This document shows, one piece after another, positions 1 through 8,976 of a DNA stretch of 35,459 nt. Made by a program: the position numbers and the translations under genes. The first letter of the stretch is position 1. Each line of letters starts with the position of its first letter. Source of the stretch: Lachnospiraceae bacterium (GTDB taxonomy: Bacteria > Bacillota > Clostridia > Lachnospirales > Lachnospiraceae); contig JAKSRZ010000009.1 of assembly GCA_024403375.1 (NCBI GenBank), forward strand, positions 1 to 35,459, in the 5' to 3' direction. Below the pieces are notes generated by a model. That model was not told the origin of the DNA. It did no database searches and worked only from the letters and a program-made list of their open reading frames with translations.

Positions 1-1
1 G

Positions 2-1447
2 GCTTCCGAAACAAGCTTTTATGAAGAGAATCCGGAAAACGCCTGTCTTAATGCATTAAACGAAGCAGAAAAACGCCTGAGGAATGAGGGCGAAGAGGCA
101 ATAAAAAAGGATCACATTCAAGACATTTCAGAACTGATGAACCGTTGTGAACTGTACATTGAGGGAGAAAGCCACGAGGAGCTTCCGACCAACGAAAGAT
201 TGGAACTGGTTAAGAATGGTGGGGAAGATATAGGACTTCTTTTGCTGTCCTTCCAGTACGGCAGATATTTGCTGACAGCATCCAGCCGACCGGGAAGTCT
301 TCCTGCAAATTTACAAGGTATATGGAACGATTCATTCACCCCGGCATGGGACAGCAAGTATACAATTAATATCAATGCACAAATGAACTACTGGCCCGTG
401 GAAAGCTGTAACCTTTCAGAACTTCATACACCTTTCCTTGAGCATATGAAAAGGCTGTATCCTCACGGAAAAGAAGTGGCGGAAAAAATGTACGGAGCTC
501 GAGGATGGATGGCTCATCATAATACTGACATTTGGGGCGACTGTGCTCCACAGGACACATTGGCTTCTTCCACATACTGGCAGATGGGTGCAGTGTGGAT
601 GTCACTTCATGTTCTTGATCATTATCGCTTTACAAGAGACGAAAAAATATTGGACGAGTATATGCCAATGATGAAGGAAGCAGTTCTTTTCTTTGAAGAC
701 ACTCTTTGTGAGAACGAAAAGGGCGAGAAGGTTGTAAATCCCTCCATTTCTCCGGAAAATACATATCGTATGGCAAATGGAGCAACCGGCTGCTTATGTC
801 AGGGGGCAACGATGGATGCTCAGATTTTGCGTGAGCTTTTGAAGGGCCTGCTGGAGTGCGGCGAAAAGCATTTGACCAAGGAGGAAATCAAGAGGTATAC
901 CGTCCTGGAGAAAAGCCTTCCTCATACACGAATAAGTGCAAACGGCACGATTGCGGAATGGGCAGAAGACTACGAAGAACTGGAACCGGGCCACAGACAT
1001 ATTTCACATCTGTTCGGCTTACATCCGGGTACAACCATAACCTATGAGAACCCCTTTGAAATGCAGGCCGCCGAGGCTACATTAAGGCGCCGTCTGTCTT
1101 CAGGTGGTGGACATACAGGCTGGAGCAGGGCATGGATTATTAATATGTGGGCAAGACTAAGAATGGGAGATGAAGCTTACGAAAATCTTAAGCTGTATCT
1201 TGAAAAGTCATGCCTTCCCAATATGTTTGACAATCATCCACCCTTCCAGATTGACGGAAACTTCGGCACAACTGCAGGAATAGCCGAAATGCTTGTTCAA
1301 AGCCATGAAGGGAAAACAATGCTTTTACCTGCCTTACCTAAGGCATGGAAAAATGGTAAAGCAAGAGGCTTTCGAAGCCGCGATGGTTACACCTACGATT
1401 TTGAGTGGGAAAACGGTGAACTGAAGTCTGCAAGAAAATATAAGTAG
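2..1447 (+). CDS. Glycoside hydrolase family 95 (alpha-L-fucosidase-like), C-terminal part
   Basis: The reading frame is open from the left edge, so the N-terminus lies outside the window; the first internal ATG (137) is not the start. About 481 residues are visible of a family that usually has 750-800. GH95 enzymes remove terminal alpha-1,2-fucose (some act on alpha-L-galactose) by inversion. Numbered from ATG 137, visible family hallmarks are [16 protein letters not shown] (50-65), the [10 protein letters not shown] block (77-86) that holds the catalytic asparagines, HHNTDIWG (127-134), IAEW (272-275) with the likely general-acid Glu, [14 protein letters not shown] (285-298) and QIDGNFG (371-377) with the Asp that helps activate water. 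The lipoprotein phosphatase starts 11 bases downstream, suggesting one transcript. Whether the protein is secreted cannot be seen. The family call is firm; exact substrate is inferred. Confidence 0.93.
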   Translation, partial: ASETSFYEENPENACLNALNEAEKRLRNEGEEAIKKDHIQDISELMNRCELYIEGESHEELPTNERLELVKNGGEDIGLLLLSFQYGRYLLTASSRPGSLPANLQGIWNDSFTPAWDSKYTININAQMNYWPVESCNLSELHTPFLEHMKRLYPHGKEVAEKMYGARGWMAHHNTDIWGDCAPQDTLASSTYWQMGAVWMSLHVLDHYRFTRDEKILDEYMPMMKEAVLFFEDTLCENEKGEKVVNPSISPENTYRMANGATGCLCQGATMDAQILRELLKGLLECGEKHLTKEEIKRYTVLEKSLPHTRISANGTIAEWAEDYEELEPGHRHISHLFGLHPGTTITYENPFEMQAAEATLRRRLSSGGGHTGWSRAWIINMWARLRMGDEAYENLKLYLEKSCLPNMFDNHPPFQIDGNFGTTAGIAEMLVQSHEGKTMLLPALPKAWKNGKARGFRSRDGYTYDFEWENGELKSARKYK

Positions 1448-1458
1448 GAATATACAGA

Positions 1459-2700
1459 ATGAATATTAAAGTTAAAAGATTATTAGCAGGATGTCTTGCA
1501 ATTACACTTTGTCTATCCGTCCTTACCGGATGCGGTAAAGAAATGGGGGACATAAATCTCTTAATGTATAAGGATGAGACAGAATGGACGATTCCTGAAG
1601 AACTAAGCACCAAGGAAGCCTTTAATCTGGAACAGACAGCAGACCTGACGCCGCTTTCAGGCAATATAGCCAAGCCGGATAAGAAAAATCATGTTACGCT
1701 GGTTATGAGCGACCTTGACGGCGTTTCTGCACATACGTACAGACAGAAGCAGGCAGTGGAAAACGGTTACAGAGGGATTTTGAAGCTTGCGTTCGGAACG
1801 AGTGAATTCAGCAGGCCTTTACCTGTTGTTCATAAGTGGGAGGCTGCTTCCAATAAAGGAGCTGTTCCCAATCACTATATATTTGAATTAAGCTCCCATG
1901 AAGATATGACTGATGCATATGTGGTGGAAACGGAAAGTACCGTGGTACCTGTGTATAATCTCCTTCTTGGACAGGAATATTTTTGGACGGTTACGTGCAT
2001 CTTTGAAGACGGACAGCAGTGGAAATCACCCGTTGTTAAATACAAGACGGATGATAAGGCACCCAGAAACCTGAATGTTGACGGTGTGACAAACTGCAGA
2101 GACCTTGGCGGTTGGAAAACTGCAGACGGTAAGGAAGTAAAGCAGGCGATGGTATACAGAACTGCCCGTATGAATGAGAATATGGAGGAGACAATAACAA
2201 TATCCGCCGAAGGCATTGACTGGCTCACAAATACTGCAAAAGTAAAAACTGAAATTGACTTCAGAGTAGACGAAATAAGAACCACCAGTGCACTTGGAAA
2301 TGGAGTAAACTATATAAATATTCCAACAAAGGGCACAGTGGTAAATCAGCTGAGAAATTATGATGCCGAAATGTGTGAGGCTATAAAGATTTTTGCCAAA
2401 GAGGATAACTATCCCATATTGTTCCATTGCTCTCTGGGAACTGACAGAACCGGTTTACTGGCATATTTGCTTAATGGCCTTCTTGGTGTTTCTGAGGATG
2501 ACCTGTATCTGGACTATGCATTTTCCAATTTGGGAGACATCGGATCATTACGAAAGGCTGATGAGATTAAGGAATCATATGTGAGAGTGATTCAAGGCTT
2601 TGGTAAGGATACGGTTTCCGAAAATGTCGAGGCTTATATGCTGGAAATCGGAGTGACAAAAGAAGAAATCTGTGAAATTAAAAGAATTATGCTGAAATAA
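1459..2700 (+). CDS. Lipoprotein with tyrosine-phosphatase-like (DSP/PTP) domain
   Basis: A 413-residue protein with a positively charged start, a hydrophobic stretch and the lipobox LTGC (lipidated Cys25), so probably anchored outside the membrane. Residues about 70-200 look like a beta-rich, fibronectin-III-like module. Residues about 205-410 match the Y_phosphatase3 family: a TNCRDLGGW entry motif (211-219), TEIDFR (264-269) and the P-loop HCSLGTDRTG (323-332), with nucleophile Cys324 and phosphate-binding Arg330 in a CX5R arrangement. The catalytic motif is complete, so it should hydrolyse phosphoesters; protein, lipid or sugar phosphate substrates are all possible. It follows the GH95 gene by 11 bases and is closed by a strong terminator. 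The ribosome site is weak (TAGGAA about 11 bases upstream), consistent with coupling to the upstream gene. Confidence 0.85.
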   Translation: MNIKVKRLLAGCLAITLCLSVLTGCGKEMGDINLLMYKDETEWTIPEELSTKEAFNLEQTADLTPLSGNIAKPDKKNHVTLVMSDLDGVSAHTYRQKQAVENGYRGILKLAFGTSEFSRPLPVVHKWEAASNKGAVPNHYIFELSSHEDMTDAYVVETESTVVPVYNLLLGQEYFWTVTCIFEDGQQWKSPVVKYKTDDKAPRNLNVDGVTNCRDLGGWKTADGKEVKQAMVYRTARMNENMEETITISAEGIDWLTNTAKVKTEIDFRVDEIRTTSALGNGVNYINIPTKGTVVNQLRNYDAEMCEAIKIFAKEDNYPILFHCSLGTDRTGLLAYLLNGLLGVSEDDLYLDYAFSNLGDIGSLRKADEIKESYVRVIQGFGKDTVSENVEAYMLEIGVTKEEICEIKRIMLK

Positions 2701-2709
2701 AGCAATTTT

Positions 2710-2757
2710 CTCTATAGCATTTGTTAAAAATTAGTGAATGCTATAGAGATTTTTTTA
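2710..2757 (+). terminator. Rho-independent terminator after the phosphatase lipoprotein gene
   Basis: A perfect 12-bp stem (CTCTATAGCATT at 2710-2721 with AATGCTATAGAG at 2737-2748) is followed directly by a T-rich run. It separates the fucosidase/phosphatase unit from the ABC exporter pair. Confidence 0.9.
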
Positions 2758-2806
2758 TAAAAGTGATAATATAACTCGGTTAAATAAAGAAAAGGAAGTG
2801 TTTCAA

Positions 2807-4549
2807 ATGATAAAAACTCTGACTAAAAGCATCAGGGAATATAAGAAACATGCCATACTGACCCCTATTTTTATGTGCGGCGAAGTAAGCATGGAAACAA
2901 TGATTCCCTTTATTATGGCTTTGCTTATTGACAGCCTTCAGAGCCAGAATACCAAGGATTTACTTATGTACGGCGGTATTCTGATCTGCATAGCGTTTTT
3001 GAGTCTGTTTTTTGGATGTATGTCTGCAAGACAGGCCGCAGACGCAAGCTGTGGTTTTGCAAAGAACCTTCGTCATGATATGTTCCATAAGGTTATGAAT
3101 TTCTCTTTCTCCGATGTGGACACATTTTCAACCTCATCCCTTGTTACTCGTATGACAACGGATGTAACAAACCTTCAGAATGCCTTCGGAATGATGATTC
3201 GTATGGCGGTAAGAGTTCCTCTCATGTTCCTGTTTTCCATTATTATGGGCTGCAGAATCAACTGGAAGCTTACCATGATTTTCATTGTCATCGTACCTTT
3301 CCTTGCATTCAGTATATTAATGATTTCCAGAAAAGTAAGAGGCATTTTCAAGAGGATATTCAAGAAGTATGATGCACTGAATAATTCCGTACAGGAAAAT
3401 GTATCTGCAATCCGTGTAGTTAAGGGCTTTGTACGTGAAGATTATGAAATCGAAAAGTTCAAGGCACGTTCCGAGGAAGTCAGAAATGACTTTACAGTTG
3501 CAGAAAAGTGGCTTGCCGCATTTAATCCCTTGATGACATTTTTCATGGATGTTGCCATGATTCTTCTTATGTATTTCGGTGCGAAAATTATTATCAGCAC
3601 CGGAAATAACCCTGTTCCCGAACTCACAACAGGTCAGCTTTCATCATTAACAGGTTATGGTATCCAGATTCTTTCAGCACTTATGATGCTTGGTATGGTA
3701 TTTGTAATGATTACAATGGCCGGAGAAGCAGGAAACCGTGTATGTGAAGTTCTTGAATATGAGCCTACACTTGATGTTAACCCTGATGGTGTCACTGAAG
3801 TACTGAACGGTGATGTCAAGTTTGATCATGTTTCATTCAAGTATTCTGAGGGGGCAAAGAAAAATGCTCTTGAAGATATTAATCTCGATGTTAAGAGCGG
3901 TGAAACAATTGGTATTATTGGTGGAACCGGTTCATCCAAGTCTACACTTATTCAGCTTATTTCACGTCTTTATGACGTTACCGAAGGTGCAGTATATGTT
4001 GGAGGTAAGGATGTAAGAGAGTACAACCTGAAGGCACTTCGTGATCAGGTTGCAGTTGTTCTTCAGAAGAACATACTCTTTGCGGGAACGATTAATGAGA
4101 ACATGCGTTGGGGTAAGAAAGACGCAACACAGGAAGAGATTATTGCGGCATGTAAGGCTGCCTGTGCGGATGAGTTCATTTCCGGTTTTCCTGATAAGTA
4201 TGAGACATTTATTGAGCAGGGCGGTACCAACGTTTCCGGCGGTCAGAAGCAGAGACTTTGTATTGCCAGAGCATTACTTAAAAATCCCAAGGTTCTTATT
4301 CTTGATGACTCTACTTCTGCAGTAGATACAAGAACAGATGCCCTCATTCGTAAGTCATTTAAGGAAATGATTCCGGGCACAACAAAGTTTATTATTGCCC
4401 AGAGAGTTTCTTCCGTTGAAGATGCGGATAAGATTATTGTACTTGACGGTGGAAGAATTGTTGAAGCCGGAACGAGCGAAGAACTTATCGCTAAAAAAGG
4501 TATCTATGCGGAGATATACGAAACACAGACTAAGGGAAAGGAGGCTTAA
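2807..4549 (+). CDS. ABC exporter half-transporter, degenerate ATP site subunit
   Basis: A 580-residue membrane-ATPase fusion: six membrane segments (about 15-310), then a nucleotide-binding domain (about 335-580). The ATG at 2807 is preferred over the in-frame GTG at 2798 because AGGAAG at 2793-2798 lies 8 bases ahead of it and overlaps the GTG. The ATPase motifs are partly non-canonical: Walker A GGTGSSKST (about 372-380, serine replacing the third glycine), a Q-loop, signature VSGGQ, Walker B LILDD with Asp in place of the catalytic Glu, and IIAQR with Gln in place of the switch His. That is the pattern of the inactive-site subunit of heterodimeric exporters such as TM287/288 and BmrCD. 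The partner starts 3 bases downstream. Likely role is export of drugs, lipids or peptides; the substrate is unknown. Confidence 0.92.
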   Translation: MIKTLTKSIREYKKHAILTPIFMCGEVSMETMIPFIMALLIDSLQSQNTKDLLMYGGILICIAFLSLFFGCMSARQAADASCGFAKNLRHDMFHKVMNFSFSDVDTFSTSSLVTRMTTDVTNLQNAFGMMIRMAVRVPLMFLFSIIMGCRINWKLTMIFIVIVPFLAFSILMISRKVRGIFKRIFKKYDALNNSVQENVSAIRVVKGFVREDYEIEKFKARSEEVRNDFTVAEKWLAAFNPLMTFFMDVAMILLMYFGAKIIISTGNNPVPELTTGQLSSLTGYGIQILSALMMLGMVFVMITMAGEAGNRVCEVLEYEPTLDVNPDGVTEVLNGDVKFDHVSFKYSEGAKKNALEDINLDVKSGETIGIIGGTGSSKSTLIQLISRLYDVTEGAVYVGGKDVREYNLKALRDQVAVVLQKNILFAGTINENMRWGKKDATQEEIIAACKAACADEFISGFPDKYETFIEQGGTNVSGGQKQRLCIARALLKNPKVLILDDSTSAVDTRTDALIRKSFKEMIPGTTKFIIAQRVSSVEDADKIIVLDGGRIVEAGTSEELIAKKGIYAEIYETQTKGKEA

Positions 4550-4552
4550 ACC

Positions 4553-6508
4553 ATGGCTGAGAACGAAAACAGAAACAGAAATCAGCGTCCTATGGGCAGA
4601 GGCATGGCGATGGGCCCCAGACCTAAGTTGAAAAAAGGAATCGTAAAGAGACTTCTTGGCTACATTTTCAAATATTATACACCCCATATTATTGTGGTAG
4701 CCATTTGCCTTCTGGTTTCCTCACTTTCATCAATCGCAATGTCTGTAATAATGCAGCGCCTTATTGATGAGGTTATTAACCCGGGACTTAGCTCCGGATG
4801 GAGCAGCGTGGTCGGTACACTTACCGCAATCATCACAACAATTATCTGCATTTATGGTGTAGGTATCCTCTGTACATTTATTTACCCTCGCCTGATGGCC
4901 ATTGTTACACAGGGCACCCAGAAGCATCTTCGTGACGATATGTTTTCCAAGATGCAGTCTTTACCCATTAAGTACTTTGACACCCATGCTCATGGCGATA
5001 TTATGAGTACTTACACAAACGATACAGACGCGACAAGACAGCTTATTGGACAAAGCATACCAAGCCTGATAACTTCAAGTGTTTCTATTGTTTCCCTTAC
5101 AATAGTAATGCTTTCATACAGCGTATGGCTTTTCCTTCTTGTTATTGTATCCATTTTACTTACAGTCATGATTACCGGTAACCTTGGAATGAAGGCCGGC
5201 AAATTCATGATGGGACAGCAGAAGACGCTGGCAAAAGAGGAAGGCTTTGTTGAAGAAATGATGACAGGCCTGAAGGTTGTAAAGGTATTCACTCATGAAG
5301 ATGAGGCAAAGAATAAGTTCGAAGAACTTAACAATGAGCTTTTCAGAGTATCTTCAGAGGCAAATAAGAATGGTAATATTCTCGGACCTATTACCAACAA
5401 CGTAGGTAACATTTTCTATGTTGTTGTGGCTACAATAGGCGGAATGCTGTTTGCTCTTAATGTTAAAAACGTTTGTTTAACAGGTGTTCAGCCTTTGACT
5501 CTCGGTATCGTTGTTACATTCCTCGGAATGTTCCGTCAGATGTCCCAGATGGTTGGCCAGATTACTCAGCAGATTACAATGGTTGCCATGGGCTTTGCAG
5601 GCTGTGCCCGCGTATTTGAGCTTATTGATGAAGAACCTGAAAAGGATGAGGGTTACGTTGAACTCGTTAACGTAGTAAGGAATGCAGACGGTTCTCTTTC
5701 AGAAACCAAGGAACACTCAAACCTCTGGGCATGGAAGCATCCTCATTCAGATGGCACGACTACATATACCGAACTTAAGGGATGTATCGAGCTTGAAATG
5801 GTTGACTTTGGATATGTGCCCGAAAAGCTTGTGCTTGAGGATGTATCTCTTCGTGCTGAGGCAGGCCAGAAGTTTGCCTTTGTAGGTGCTACAGGTGCAG
5901 GAAAGACAACTATTACAAACCTTATTAACAGATTCTATGATATTCCTGACGGAAAAATCAGATTTGATGGAATTAATGTAAGCAAGATTAAAAAGCCTGA
6001 TTTAAGAAGATCCCTTGGTCTTGTTCTTCAGGAGGTTAACCTCTTTACGGGAACAGTTATGGACAACATCCGTTATGGTCGTCTTGACGCTACGGATGAA
6101 GAGTGTATCGAGGCTGCAAAGCTTGCCAACGCTCATGACTTTATTACAAGACTTCCTGAAGGATATGCAACAATGCTTACCGGAAACGGTGCATCTCTTT
6201 CCCAGGGACAGAGACAGCTCCTTTCCATTGCGAGAGCAGCAGTTGCCAATACCCCTGCTATGATTCTAGATGAAGCCACAAGCTCTATCGATACTCGTAC
6301 AGAGGCACTTGTTCAGGATGGTATGGATAAGCTTATGAAGGGCAGAACAGTATTTGTTATCGCTCACAGACTTTCTACTGTAAGAAACTCAGATTCAATC
6401 ATTGTTCTTGAAAAGGGACACATAATTGAACGTGGTACACATGATGAGCTTATTGCAATGAAGAAGACATACTATCAGCTATATACAGGAGCATTCGAAT
6501 TAGACTAA
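4553..6508 (+). CDS. ABC exporter half-transporter, catalytic subunit
   Basis: A 651-residue partner of the preceding gene, started by ATG with AAAGGAGG just upstream and only 3 bases after the previous stop. The N-terminus carries an Arg/Asn/Met-rich tail (1-25), then six membrane segments (about 38-350). An insertion of roughly 45 residues (365-410, containing NLWAWKHP) precedes the nucleotide-binding domain, as is usual in this subgroup. ATPase motifs are canonical for hydrolysis: Walker A GATGAGKT (445-452), Walker B ILDE (571-574) with catalytic Glu574, and switch His605 in IAHR. The signature is LSQGQ (549-553) rather than LSGGQ; in the heterodimer this altered signature would face the degenerate Walker site of the partner, so the two deviations belong together. 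The unit ends at a bidirectional terminator. Confidence 0.93.
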   Translation: MAENENRNRNQRPMGRGMAMGPRPKLKKGIVKRLLGYIFKYYTPHIIVVAICLLVSSLSSIAMSVIMQRLIDEVINPGLSSGWSSVVGTLTAIITTIICIYGVGILCTFIYPRLMAIVTQGTQKHLRDDMFSKMQSLPIKYFDTHAHGDIMSTYTNDTDATRQLIGQSIPSLITSSVSIVSLTIVMLSYSVWLFLLVIVSILLTVMITGNLGMKAGKFMMGQQKTLAKEEGFVEEMMTGLKVVKVFTHEDEAKNKFEELNNELFRVSSEANKNGNILGPITNNVGNIFYVVVATIGGMLFALNVKNVCLTGVQPLTLGIVVTFLGMFRQMSQMVGQITQQITMVAMGFAGCARVFELIDEEPEKDEGYVELVNVVRNADGSLSETKEHSNLWAWKHPHSDGTTTYTELKGCIELEMVDFGYVPEKLVLEDVSLRAEAGQKFAFVGATGAGKTTITNLINRFYDIPDGKIRFDGINVSKIKKPDLRRSLGLVLQEVNLFTGTVMDNIRYGRLDATDEECIEAAKLANAHDFITRLPEGYATMLTGNGASLSQGQRQLLSIARAAVANTPAMILDEATSSIDTRTEALVQDGMDKLMKGRTVFVIAHRLSTVRNSDSIIVLEKGHIIERGTHDELIAMKKTYYQLYTGAFELD

Positions 6509-6515
6509 AAAACAG

Positions 6516-6545
6516 AAGGACATCCCGAAAATAGGATGTCCTTTT
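6516..6545. terminator. Bidirectional terminator between the ABC pair and the DAHP synthase gene
   Basis: A 10-bp perfect stem (AAGGACATCC 6516-6525, GGATGTCCTT 6534-6543) has TTTT on the plus-strand side and a run of A residues on the other side, giving a U-tract in both directions. It sits 3' of two convergent genes and can end both transcripts. Confidence 0.85.
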
Positions 6546-6548
6546 AAT

Positions 6549-7577
6549 TTATAACAAATCGGCAATTTCAAATATCAGTTTTTCGGTTTTTTCCCAGCCG
6601 AGACATGGATCGGTTATGGAAAGGCCATATTCGGTATCCAATGGGTTCTGGGAGCCGTCTGCTATGTAGGATTCAATCATCAGACCCTTTACAAAGCGGT
6701 TAAGTGCATCGGAACTCTTCTTGGTTTTCAACACATCCAAAGCAATATCACATTGCTTAAACGGATTCTTTCCTGAATTTGAGTGGTTGGTGTCAATAAC
6801 AACAGTAGGATTTAACAGTCCGCGTTCCTCGTACATTTTAAGAAGCCCTGAAATATCATCCTTACTGTAATTTGAGAGATGCTGCCCCTGCTTATTAACG
6901 TGTCCACGAAGAATAGCATGAGCAAATGGATTTCCTTTACTAAGAACCTCCCAGCCACCGAAGGTGAATATGTGAGGTGTCTGAGCAGCTTTAAGGGAAT
7001 TCATAAGAACGGAAATATCACCGCTTGTAGGATTCTTCAGTCCAACCGGAACATCAATTCCACTGGCATAAAGGCGGTGCTGCTGGTTCTCTACAGAACG
7101 GGCACCGACAGCCACATAGGAGAGGAGGTCTGACAAATATAGGTGAAATTCAGGGTAAAGCAATTCGTCTGAAGTAGGAAGTCCGGTCTTTTCGATAACA
7201 TCCAGATGCAGCTTCCTGGAGGCGTAAAGCCCTTTTATAAAATCAGGTGTATCCAATGGGTCCGGCTGACTTGCCATGCCCATATAACCTTCAGCCGTTG
7301 TGCGGGGCTTGTTAGTGTAGACTCTTGGAATGATGATGATTTTGTCATCAACTTCTTCTTGAATGCGAGCCAGACGTTCTGAATAGTCCAGGACGGAATC
7401 GGCTCTGTCGGCTGAACAGGGGCCGATAATCAGAAGAAACTTATCGGAACGGCCGGTAATAACACTTCTTATTTTTTTGTCATTTTCTTTTTTACGTTTT
7501 TTTGCTTCCTCGGAAAGAGGAAGGTCGTTTATAAGCTCTTCAGGAGAAGGCAGCTTACTGATAAATTGCATATTCAT
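6549..7577 (-). CDS. 3-deoxy-7-phosphoheptulonate (DAHP) synthase, AroF/G/H type
   Basis: DAHP synthase condenses phosphoenolpyruvate and erythrose-4-phosphate, the first step of the shikimate pathway. The 342-residue length fits the type I-alpha (AroF/G/H) enzymes. Visible family motifs are LIIGPCSA (near 50-57), PRVYTNKPRTT, the GARSVENQQHR segment with phosphate-binding arginine, GLKNPTSGD, FAHAILRG and the metal-site VIDTNHSNSGK near the C-terminal third. The start lies 1 base after the aroA stop, so translation is probably coupled; there is no good Shine-Dalgarno of its own (only a GAGCGA-like stretch). A second Met two codons later (7571) is an alternative start. No extra regulatory domain is visible; feedback control, if any, would be through the N-terminal region as in E. 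coli isozymes. Which isozyme it corresponds to cannot be decided. Confidence 0.95.
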   Translation of the reverse strand: MNMQFISKLPSPEELINDLPLSEEAKKRKKENDKKIRSVITGRSDKFLLIIGPCSADRADSVLDYSERLARIQEEVDDKIIIIPRVYTNKPRTTAEGYMGMASQPDPLDTPDFIKGLYASRKLHLDVIEKTGLPTSDELLYPEFHLYLSDLLSYVAVGARSVENQQHRLYASGIDVPVGLKNPTSGDISVLMNSLKAAQTPHIFTFGGWEVLSKGNPFAHAILRGHVNKQGQHLSNYSKDDISGLLKMYEERGLLNPTVVIDTNHSNSGKNPFKQCDIALDVLKTKKSSDALNRFVKGLMIESYIADGSQNPLDTEYGLSITDPCLGWEKTEKLIFEIADLL

Positions 7578-7578
7578 A

Positions 7579-8790
7579 TTATTTTGTTATTCGCTCTATT
7601 TCTTTAAAAAATCCGGGATAGCTTTTGTTTACTGCTTCAGCATCGCTGATTTCTCCACCGTACACAGAAAGGAGTGCGGACAGAGCCATAACGATTCTAT
7701 GATCGCCATGTCCATCGAGAGCAACAGTGGGAGCGTGAAGAGGCATATCATGAATTACAACGGAATTAGGATTTATGTCCAACTTAGCACCGAATTTTCG
7801 TAATTCTTCCTTCATGGCTTTTGCACGATGGTTACTTCCTGAATTCAAGGCTTTTGTTCCGGTAAAGGTGCTTCCGCCCCTTACTGCGGCAACGGAAAAA
7901 AGAATCGGTGCAAGGTCGGGATTCGCTGAAAGATTTATTATGGCGGCCCCGCTGGATACTGCATCCAGGTAGTCTACAATAATTTTATCATCCTGAAGAC
8001 TGGCGTCATGCAGCCCCTGCACATGAACATCATTGTTTTCACTCAGATAATTCATGGCACAGAAAAAAGCTGCATTGGACCAGTCACCTTCGATTGTGAC
8101 ATCGCAGGGGGTATAGCGCTGATCACCCTTAATGTAAAAGGTGGTTTCGGATGTCCTTTGAATACTTATGCCGAAGGTCTTTAGAACCTCCAATGTCATA
8201 TCCAGGTAACCGCTGTTACCAAAAGGAGGGATGATGGTAAGGCGACTGTCCCCTTTAAGAAGAGGCAGGGCAAACAACAGACCGGATACATATTGACCGG
8301 AAAGGCTGCCGTTTATTCTGTAGGAGCCTGATTTAAGGACTCCGCTCATACATAACTTTGTCTTTGTAGGTCTGTAGCTTATATCTGAGTAGTGGAAAGC
8401 ACATTCATAGGCCATGATGCCACGCTCGATAATACGATCGGTTCCACGGAATTCAACATTGTTTTCACGGCTTAGTGAAATGGGAATCATATACCTTAAT
8501 GTGGTGGCTGATTCTCTGCACTTGAAAACGGTCGGATCAACAGAAGTGTTGGAGGAGACTTGACCGCCACAGCCTTTAATGGTAAGGGTAGTGCCGGAAA
8601 CAGAGTACTCTGCACCAAGAAGACTTATACAATCAAGAGTTGCGAGAACGTCCTGGCAGAAGTCCACATTGTGAATATGACTTGTTCCGTCTGCAAGTGC
8701 GGCACATACAATGTATCTGTGAGCGTAGGATTTTGAAGGCGGAACATTGACTGTGCCGTGTAATGTTGCTTTTTGAACGATTTTGTTCAT
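7579..8790 (-). CDS. aroA: 3-phosphoshikimate 1-carboxyvinyltransferase (EPSP synthase), variant active site
   Basis: EPSP synthase transfers the enolpyruvyl group of PEP to shikimate-3-phosphate. Start at 8790 (403 aa) is chosen because GGAG lies 8 bases upstream and because the frame's longer form (8859) would begin at or before the predicted transcription start. Conserved elements are PSKSYAHR (Lys20, Ser21, Arg25), LSGQYVSGLLFALP, NSGYLDMTL, NPDLAP (Asp292), GDHRIVMAL (Arg365) and NKSYPGF (Lys389). Two departures are seen in the DNA: Ala95 in CRESATTLR takes the place of the glycine equivalent to E. coli Gly96, and LNSGSNHR (315-322) replaces the usual LRxKESDR, so Gly318/Ser319 occupy the positions of Lys340/Glu341. 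No frameshift is present. It is the first gene of a two-gene shikimate operon. Confidence 0.92.
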   Translation of the reverse strand: MNKIVQKATLHGTVNVPPSKSYAHRYIVCAALADGTSHIHNVDFCQDVLATLDCISLLGAEYSVSGTTLTIKGCGGQVSSNTSVDPTVFKCRESATTLRYMIPISLSRENNVEFRGTDRIIERGIMAYECAFHYSDISYRPTKTKLCMSGVLKSGSYRINGSLSGQYVSGLLFALPLLKGDSRLTIIPPFGNSGYLDMTLEVLKTFGISIQRTSETTFYIKGDQRYTPCDVTIEGDWSNAAFFCAMNYLSENNDVHVQGLHDASLQDDKIIVDYLDAVSSGAAIINLSANPDLAPILFSVAAVRGGSTFTGTKALNSGSNHRAKAMKEELRKFGAKLDINPNSVVIHDMPLHAPTVALDGHGDHRIVMALSALLSVYGGEISDAEAVNKSYPGFFKEIERITK

Positions 8791-8864
8791 GATTTTTCTC
8801 CGGGAATTCTGAATCCGAAATGATTTTTCTACGAGTATAAAACATAAGTCCAGTATCAAGATTT

Positions 8865-8893
8865 ATAATAGTTCTCTATCAGTTTTTTGTCAA
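8865..8893 (-). promoter_or_regulatory. Promoter of the aroA-DAHP synthase operon
   Basis: Read on the minus strand: TTGACA (8893-8888), a 17-base spacer, TATTAT (8870-8865). The -35 is perfect and the -10 matches 5 of 6. Transcription should begin near 8858, leaving a leader of about 68 bases before the aroA ATG. Confidence 0.8.
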
Positions 8894-8924
8894 CGTGCTG
8901 ACGGGGACGGAATGCTGATTTTAC

Positions 8925-8952
8925 TTGACTTATAAGTGAGTTTTGCTAATAT
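8925..8952 (+). promoter_or_regulatory. Promoter of the CapA-like lipoprotein gene
   Basis: TTGACT (8925-8930), a 16-base spacer and TAATAT (8947-8952) preceded by TG at 8944-8945, giving an extended -10. It is back to back with the aroA promoter, about 30 bases apart. Confidence 0.6.
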
Positions 8953-8976
8953 GAAAAAGTACTTTTGGAGGTAAAA

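Noticed and set aside
2765..2775. TATAAC-like -10 upstream of the ABC exporter genes
   Set aside because: No acceptable -35 at 16-18 bases, so a promoter there cannot be claimed although one is expected.
8791..8859. Longer N-terminus of EPSP synthase starting at 8859
   Set aside because: It would begin at or before the predicted transcription start, has no ribosome site and adds residues absent from the family; the 8790 start has GGAG at good distance.
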